Positions 57,001 to 64,000 of a stretch of DNA of 64,000 bases are shown here, piece after piece. A model generated the notes under the pieces. That model was given only the letters and a program-made list of their open reading frames with translations, did no database searches and was not told where the DNA came from. The DNA comes from Cyclospora cayetanensis (taxonomy: Eukaryota; Apicomplexa; Conoidasida; Eucoccidiorida; Eimeriidae): the NCBI RefSeq assembly GCF_002999335.1, contig NW_020312369.1, positions 1 to 64,000 on the forward strand. The letters are read 5' to 3'. The number at the start of each line of letters is the position of its first letter. Position 1 is the first letter of the stretch. The position numbers were made by a program, and so were the translations under genes.

Positions 57001-59670
57001 TTCAACAGATGTTCCCTGATGGTGCTTCAACGAGCATGTTTCTCCCTTACTTTCATGCCAGTGTAACCCATTTGCATGCAGGCTACTCGCTCCGATTCTT
57101 TCGTCCATCCATCATCGCAAATGCTGCCCCACCCTGCAGGAATGCCTCCATAAGAGAAATGAGGAACTTGGTGTAATGAGCCCATACCGTTCTTATAAAC
57201 CTGAAGGCGTCCTGTCCCATCAAGAGCAGGGGACCCGTCTTCATTTACAATCCTAAGCGCCCCATAAATGGGCTCGGCTGGCGGATTATTTGAGCATACT
57301 ATTGCGACATCTTGTTTATGATTTGTGCACTCTTGCGTCGGCTCTTCAAACGTGCAATCGTAAAATGATTTTTCTGTCCCCAAACACTGGCGCGAAGTTT
57401 CCCCAGTGTCCATCGCAGCAAGTTTTATGCCAATCTCACCATTACTCCTGCGCAGATGTGAAAAAAGATTGAAATGATGATCTGTGCACTCACAGGAGAA
57501 ACTGATGTCTCACCTGCTGCAGCGACTGGATATCGAGAACCAGCACAAACGTTGTGACCATACAGATTTAGGCAGCCATCTTCGTGGTACATTCCGTGTA
57601 AATATCCTGTAAAAGGTCACTCCCATGCTGGAATGCAATAGGCTGGAGGATTGAAGTGTGTTACCCATTTGATGGCACGCTTTACGTGCTGAGTCTTCAG
57701 TGAAGACCATAAAGGCGCCCTGCTTGCTAAGAAGCAATAGATGGCTCTATTTCGACAGGAGACGTCAATCTTCCCTTACCATACGGTTCCCCACACTCCA
57801 TTTCGACGCAATTCGAGTCGTCCACTTGCGGAGAGCTTTCCGTGCGCTGAGCTCATGGGAATGCTGTTGCCAGGCTAATAGAAAGGTATAATGAATTGCC
57901 CACCGTCTACCACTCTGATGTCGCTGACGATGTCATCAATTGAGTCTGGTATACATCAAATGCCAATATGTTTCAAAGAGAAAATGACTGTAAAGAAGGG
58001 TCGCATGTGTGCTCACCGCTTCTGTAAAGGAAAAAGCTGAATGTATCACCCCTTGCCCCGGGAGAGAGCTCGAACGCGTGCTGCTCTGGTAAATCATAAT
58101 AAATATAGTTGTTCAATCGATTTGAAACGTATGCTTTGTATGGACTCACCTTCTCCAGGCTTCAGGGGCTTAATGCCCGAATACTGGGGGAGTGGACCAA
58201 CCACAGTAACGACGAGGACTCCGCCTGTGTATTCAACGCAGCACAGTATTAGATGGGTGGCCAGTGGTAGTCAATATTAATGACTCCTCCAACCTGATGC
58301 AGAAGTGACACCGTCGGATTCAGCAGCCGCACAGACCGAAGAGGATCCCGGATGGATCGATGCTCCCTCAGCGAGTCCAAATCCAGCCGCTGAGCAGTTC
58401 ATTGGACACCGGACTTTGAAGGTTTCCAGGTGACTTGGGGCCCTGAATGCAGTGCATATATATTAGGCATAGAACATATGCATGCCACATTCAGAACCCT
58501 GCTTACATGCTGACGAGATCGGTGCCCCTTGTGTGGCACTGCACGTCTTGAGGCGACATGTCTGTGTCCAAAGACGGCCGAAGGGTCACCACAACGGACG
58601 ACTGGAACGGACTGCCAATCCACCGTTTCACTGAAAACGAGGTGACGCTGCCACCATCTATTACTATCCTCAAGCTTTCGCAAAACCAGGGGTCATCAGC
58701 GGCTGAATTGTAGAGCAAAATAGACTGAATGTCGCCAACTGCAGCGCATTCGACTGGTACATGGAAACGCACGCAGTGACTATGTTAAGCAAAATTGTTA
58801 CCATCAGAAGCCCGAAAAGCAACTTTCTGTTCTTCCCCAGGTTTTACTCCTTCCAATACAATTTTTGGACTGGCTTGGCGGAGTGTGCCCGTCATTGTTA
58901 GCTCAATGGATCCGATGGTTCCCGCTGTGTGCAGCAACTGAAATTCTGATCTTTAGAAACAAAAGTTGTAATGAATACCTTGTTCATCGTTTCCGGTCTG
59001 AATTATGGCTTCGTACATCTTATTACCCGACATTGTGAATGTCTGTGCGAACAGAATTATGAAGTCAAATTCATCGGGACTGTTTCATGGTGAGCAGCAG
59101 GTCCAAACTCACTGATTCGCGATGCTTGCTTGTTAGCGTGCCGATACAATCAAACATCCAGTATCTGAAGTCCTTCCACACAATCATCCTTTGGCATTTC
59201 CACGGCCGACTCCCTGTCAGCACAGCACGAATTTCCTCGGGGTCCCCAATGTCAAGGGACTCGGTAAATATGCTGCGGCAAGGTAACCGTAGAAACACGC
59301 TCTCTCTGCTTACTAATTTAAGTACTAATTACCGCTTGTGTGTCCCGGATTTCGTAGAGGCGATGGATATTAGAGGCGTCATTCTTCCCGTGCTTCCCAC
59401 AATTTGAATGCTCACATCGTTTCTGCAACTCCAATGAGAATCTCATGAGTGTTCTGTACTGTTTCTTTCTACTTACGCAAGATCCACCCCTGAGCCGAAT
59501 GAAGGGACGATCTCAATCATATAATTTGCTGTCCCAGCTCCATGAGGTGCACAAACCGCAAACTCCGGCTTGCCGTGTTCTGGTGCAGCTTGACACCATT
59601 CTGTATATTCTGCACTTGCGCTGGACAACACCCATGCCAAACCGGCACTAATTTTTGTTATTGTGTTCAT
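54045..59670 (-). CDS. Secreted LCCL/PLAT/SRCR/pentraxin multidomain adhesive protein (PSLAP/CCp3/LAP1 type)
   Basis: In Plasmodium this family is extracellular, made in sexual stages and needed for later sporozoite development. Start ATG 59670 with signal peptide (MNTITKISAGLAWVLSSASA). In order on the - strand: PLAT-like regions at about 59422-59113 (DFRYWMFDCIGTL) and 59050-58510 (GDIQSILLYNSAADDPWFCE). LCCL 1 at about 58436-58155 (SSSVCAAAESDGV). SRCR 1 at about 57870-57290 (GRLELRRNGVWGTV). SRCR 2 at about 57270-56690 (GWGSICDDGW). LCCL 2 at about 56600-56190 (CKAAIHAGAIGHNGGE). Pentraxin/LamG-like domain at about 55660-55130 (FHLVVTFFSPEKRVSIYYNG). LCCL 3 at about 54985-54640 (SSVCKAAIHVGVLDLHGGEA). 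LCCL 4 at about 54510-54050 (LSSVCRAAIHAGAL, then FSGSEQNGVVS). Domain order fits the known architecture. There are many small exons; inner boundaries are approximate. Confidence 0.88.
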
Positions 59671-60091
59671 TCTTGCAAAAACACAACCCTTGGCTCCCCA
59701 ATGGACCTGTTTTGCATCCACTCCGCGCAAACCCACGTATCCGAAAGGTGTCGGCAAATCGAAGTGTACAGACAGTGGTCCACTATCGATGCGAGAACTC
59801 TTAACGTTGTTCCGTTACATTCTAAGCTGCTCAGTCTTAAGCAATAATGGTAGTCAACTAGATCTTGTACCAATTTGTGTCGGCAGTGACTAGGAAACAC
59901 GCAAGTTTCTTCGTGAGTCAGTTGTTATAACTCCGAGATTGTTGGGGTAACCAAATTCAGCAATATGGCCTTACATCATTTTATGGGAGATCAGAAACGG
60001 TGCCAAGGAACCGCAAAATGTTTGGACGGATAACTACCGCCTTACTCAAAAAATGCACGTCAAAGCATGGCTGCGTCAAGTTTAGCATGAT
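59671..60091. other. Intergenic, probable promoter of the LCCL gene
   Basis: About 420 bases between the stop of the unknown membrane-protein gene and the start of the LCCL gene, both on the - strand. The LCCL promoter should lie here. No motif recognised with confidence, and no gene seen. Confidence 0.45.
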
Positions 60092-62853
60092 TCATCTCTC
60101 ATAGCTAGCTACCTGAGGGGAAAAAGGCGGCGTAGAGCAAATCCCAAGTCGAGAAGCTGCTACTTGAAGCTGCTGAAGAACAGCTTTCGGTGGATTCGGC
60201 AATAGGCCCCTTTGGACAAGTGAAAGCAGTTCCTGCACAATTTCCGCTGCAACCGCCTTTGCGTTTGGAGCAGCTGGATTTGCAAGGGACACGAGCTGGC
60301 CGATCCGGTGCAAGGGCCCAGATGAAGAACAAGCAGTTCCTGACAAGTCTTTTTGGGTAGTGGGCTTCGCAGGTGCCTCCTGCGGGGCTTCACATGCGGG
60401 CAGTACACTCACTGGCTCCGCTACTCCATCAGCAGGTCCCTGGTTGTCGGTTACGCTTGCCACCGTTCCGACATCGTCTATATCTTTAGGTCTGTCATTC
60501 GTTTCCTTAAAACTACTTCCTTTGCAACCATTGACGGGAGCCAACGCTTGCAAACTAGCCGCCTCCCGAACTTTTCCAGCATGTGGATCACAGCGCACAG
60601 CGCTGACATCACACCTGAAAATACCGTTTAGTTGAGCATCCGCCGCTGTTTCAGGGCTTTCCAGATATTCCTGAGTGCGTCCCTTCTTCCCTGGGTGACC
60701 TTGTGAGGCATCCAGGCGCTCCCCGGTGCGACGCGTGCCTCGATGTCTCATAGTTTTCTGTGACGTCAGGCTGCGTTTGCGGTCTTCGTTATCCTGTTTT
60801 ATCTCGACGACAAACTGCCACAAACCCAAAACCCATGCAATCGCCAACAGCTCCGCCACTGTCGCAAAACGCAGGCAGATGTTCTGTAGGCCGTGCTCGA
60901 CCAGCAAAGCCATCTGAGGGCGCACATACCGCAGCGGATCAACCCGGGAAAATTCAATGAAATATGTGCGCGACAGTAGACACGGAGAGCCACTGGCCAA
61001 ATACGTCAAGTCGACAAGAGCAAGTGTGACTACAGCTTACTGCCGTCTCAGGATTTGAGTCCATGCGCTTCGTAATAAGAAGTTTCAGTCTTGATCGTCC
61101 CTCCAACCCTATGTGCAAAGTTTTATGTGGGCTGCATCCAGGAGTCACAGGGAAAGCACGACCACCAAAGTACAGCAGCTGCAGTATCCCTCTGGCCCTT
61201 ATGCCCGATGGGGGTCTCGTGCGATAACTCCACGTCTTTTAAAATTTATCAAGAACAATATCTCTATCACCTTCAACGGTAATATTAATCTCATGAATAA
61301 AGTCCTCGGCAGCTTACTCATAGATGATATTCAGGATCTTGCCCTCCCCGTTCCTGATAGCGTGCATAGAGACAGTGCAAGTGCGCCTCCGTCTGCGGCT
61401 TTGGGCCGCCTTAAAATTACAGAAAGCAAGATGCAAGCCCGTCAGTTTCCCTGCGAGTCGTTCAGCTCTGATGCGCTGAACTAGAGGCCACAGCTCTCTG
61501 CAAACAAACAGAGAGCGAAACGTCATTCAATGAGATGGGGGCAGACAACGATCTTGCTTCGGGGAGGCATATTGAACAGCCCCCAGAGAAGGCTCCCAGT
61601 CATCTGCGAGACGCAAATGCAAGTTCCTAGGCCGCCTCTAGGACCCAGACCACAACCATTAGTACTGAAGTGCTAAAGCACCAAATGCATTGGGGTGCCG
61701 TGTCAGAGTGCACGCCAGGTGTACGTCCAGCTGCTGCTGCACAGGGGCTCTGCACTTGGTCACATAGCCAATATAGCACATGCATCTTTCAATGTTCTCC
61801 CGAAAGGCTTGAAATCAGGCTTACGCAGCATGTGCAAGCTTCAAGAGCTGCGGCACACTGGCCCCTTGCAATGCGCGTCCATCAGTATGATGCAGGAGTG
61901 CGGCGCGCAGAAGCTCTCGCCCTCCCTCTCCAATGCAAAATGCAACGCCTTCAGCATAAGGCTCAGCCTGAGGCCACAGTGCCCAGCAAGAATCTTTTAG
62001 TTTACATATGCAAGAAAGATCCAGAAAAGCAGTGTCGAGATGCAGGGGTCTCCAACTGCCATCTCTGGAAAAGTGCGACGTTGTAAGGAATCTCACACCC
62101 ACTTAACATGAATCCTGGCGATATTTTGTGCAACACTGTTTAAAATCAAGAGGCGAACACCAGAAAATAGGTTCAAGGTAGTCCTACCCCGAATATCCCT
62201 CCCCCCTCCTTGCTTACTGTTAGATTGTGCTGCTCCAAGTACAGCGCGAGGTCTCGCTCATTCATGTACTCGAGGATGTCGGAACTGGATGCATCGGGTC
62301 GCGTTACTTTATCTTCAGACTCGTCTACGCTCCCCTCTGCGACTGCAGCTGCAGCCTCATCAGCCCCAGCACGTGTGAGGTGCACGGACACCTGGGAATG
62401 GGCCTTAGTTACGGCGGCGCTCGCTTGTGACGCAGACTCGCAGACGGAAGAAGCATCTGAGTGCAAGGAGCTAACGAACGAATTAGCTGTAGTGGGGTAA
62501 AGAGGAGTGCCCTCGTCCGACACAGGAAACAACTCCCCTGTACACGTCAAGTCGAGCGCTTGTACACTTTGCTGGCGTGTGTTTTTCTGCGTCGAGCTCA
62601 AGCGATAATCAAGGGAAGCAGAGCAGGCTTGGTCTAGAACTGCCTCGGGGAGAGGATGGCTGCAGGGTCTGGTGAGGAGCAACACGGTGTCTGCCCTCTG
62701 TTTCTCGGGGGTAGTCGCCCCCAGCGTGCTGCTGCATGGGGTGCCTGAGGGCACCGCAGGTAAGGGCACCCTTGCTGCTGTTGCTGCTAAGTTGTCGATT
62801 TGAGTCCATAAAGTTGCATTGACACTTCCCTCATCAGTGCTCTCCTTGCCCAT
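60092..62853 (-). CDS. Probable membrane protein, unknown function
   Basis: Proposed exons: 62853-62218 (MGKESTDEGSV to YLEQHNLT), 62064-62006, 61497-61318 (ELWPLVQRIRAERLAGKLTG), an unclear part near 61290-61210, about 61100-61040 (LEGRSRLKLLITKRMDSNPE) and 60920-60092. The first three join in phase, as do the last two. The 61318-61290 join would need a 28-base intron, so the model there is wrong somewhere. The first 210 residues are Ser/Ala/Thr-rich and likely disordered. A hydrophobic helix occurs in the last exon (TVAELLAIAWVLGLWQFVV), followed by a basic/acidic tail ending SFSPQVASYER-like. Another hydrophobic stretch may lie near 61270. No family recognised; it could be two genes. Confidence 0.45.
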
Positions 62854-64000
62854 CTCCGCGGTGCAGAGCCTCTGGCTTGGGGCAAGCGAATATGCAAAGA
62901 AGCGGTTTTGGAGATGTTTACCTCAGTGACTCGCGGCAGCTGATGCGCATTATACTGGAGAATGAACGCTAATGCGTAAAAACGAAGGTAGCTAGGGCTG
63001 CCACTGGTGGAAACAAGAAGTGTAAACGTAGGAAAACCGAAAAGAGCAGAAAGCAGCTCTACATTACGGTCCCCGCTGGGAGGACTTCAGGCACGGCAGC
63101 GGCAGCTTTCGGGAAAAGGTGACTTCAAACACAATTTCCAAAGAAAATGGAGTGCTAGGAAAACGCGAAGGTGGAAGGAACAAGCAACAAAAGCATGCAG
63201 TACCCGGCAACTCTACTGCAGCAGGGAGGCCACGTCCTCCCCCTGGGAAATTTGGTACAAAGATGCCTCTTAACAACCTGTTTTAGTTTATTCATGCCAA
63301 TTTAATCCGCAAGAATGCAGCGGGCACATGTATAGCAGCAAGATGAATGATAAAGAGAGGCCTTCTTCCATCTGCTACCTCTGGCTCCAAGCACTGGTCG
63401 CCGCGAGCAGTGGCGTTCCACAGGGGAATGGGCTGTAGTATGTAGTGGAATTCTGACCTGCCGACTCTCATTTTATTCCCATATAGACCGCTTTAACGCC
63501 ATTGCATTGTATTAATTGCGGTTAACCTTATATTTTAAAGGGGACCGACAGACACGCCCTCCTAAGACTGCCGCGGTCGGCACACAAGGGCCCCCCCCGC
63601 TTCCCGGAGAGAACCTGTACGGTTTTTACGGAGCGTTGTTAGCTGCTCTTTGGCCAGCTAGACTTAGTAACCTCCCGCGCTTCAAGCGCATTTGTTCATA
63701 AGTGCGCAGCAAAATAGGGCTTTTATAAGCACTATTCACTTGCATGTTCGTCTAGCGTCGATATGGGGCACATCCGAGAGCACCCACCCTCCGTCGTGGG
63801 ATACCCCTGTTTTTGCAGCTCGAGCGCAGCTTCTTCCTAACCGTTTGAAACGCGGCTTTTCTGAACTCTCTCGACTCCCCCGCAAGGTAGCTTCCATGCA
63901 GGATGAAGGCGCAAACGCCGTGCGAAACCCCTCCAGCCGTTGCAGCTGCTGCGAAGGTAACCGACAAAAAAAGGCCGGAAGCGTCGCTTGTCATCGAGGG
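62854..64000. other. Right-edge interval with possible - strand exon at 63994-63752
   Basis: Upstream of the gene starting at 62853. A - strand frame at 63994-63752 begins MTSDASGLFLSVTFAAAATA, then HGVCAFILHGSYLAGESREF and a basic tail RKKLRSSCKNRG. It looks protein-like but has no recognised domain and may be an exon of a gene running off the window. 63520-63700 (+) is open but unsupported. Nothing else seen. Confidence 0.3.

Overview
The window looks like nuclear DNA of a coccidian apicomplexan, most likely Eimeria or a close relative such as Cyclospora. Three things point there. Genes are split into many short-intron exons. Very long reading frames are packed with CAG-type triplet repeats giving runs of Ala, Ser and Gln. 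Repeat-rich blocks alternate with repeat-poor blocks, a layout described for Eimeria chromosomes. An LCCL/PLAT/SRCR/pentraxin-type protein, known from apicomplexans, agrees. No bacterial, viral or plasmid features were seen.

Layout. 1-5.2 kb (repeat-rich, + strand): the 3' part of a TBCK-type TBC/rhodanese gene, with TG-rich introns. A degenerate Illumina P7 index adapter sits at about 66-129. 5.2-12 kb (repeat-poor): a four-exon U2AF small-subunit gene at 8.3-9.5 kb, one doubtful membrane-protein gene, otherwise intergenic DNA. 12.0-22.9 kb (repeat-rich, - strand): a giant gene of about 3,400 residues full of homopolymer runs. 23.1-23.8 kb: an ATCA-type repeat block. 23.8-27.3 kb (- strand): a second low-complexity gene of about 1,180 residues. 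28.4-42 kb (repeat-poor): a small secreted or membrane protein, two identical tRNA-Arg(CCU) genes, mitochondrial ribosomal protein L16, a nine-exon JMJD6-type JmjC oxygenase (- strand), and an eleven-exon Mlo-like seven-helix protein ending in an EF-hand. 42.9-53.7 kb (repeat-rich, + strand): a DUSP-USP deubiquitinase gene of about twenty exons, with minisatellites in its introns. 54.0-59.7 kb (- strand): a PSLAP/CCp3/LAP1-type multidomain adhesive protein. 60.1-62.9 kb (- strand): a probable membrane protein of unknown function. The last kilobase holds at most an exon fragment.

Exon boundaries were worked out by hand from GT/AG (or GC/AG) sites, phase continuity and resemblance to known families. 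U2AF35, L16, JMJD6 and the Mlo-like gene each close to a whole number of codons across all exons, so they are the most secure. The 5' ends of the TBCK, giant, 1,180-residue and unknown membrane genes are open. The genes do not form one pathway. RNA processing is represented by U2AF35 and JMJD6, and vesicle traffic or ubiquitin control by TBCK and USP. The adhesive LCCL protein belongs to a family linked to sexual stages in Plasmodium. I found no evidence for a wholly new genetic system; the best leads are the Mlo/EF-hand fusion, the TBC domain that lacks both catalytic fingers, and the adapter relic.
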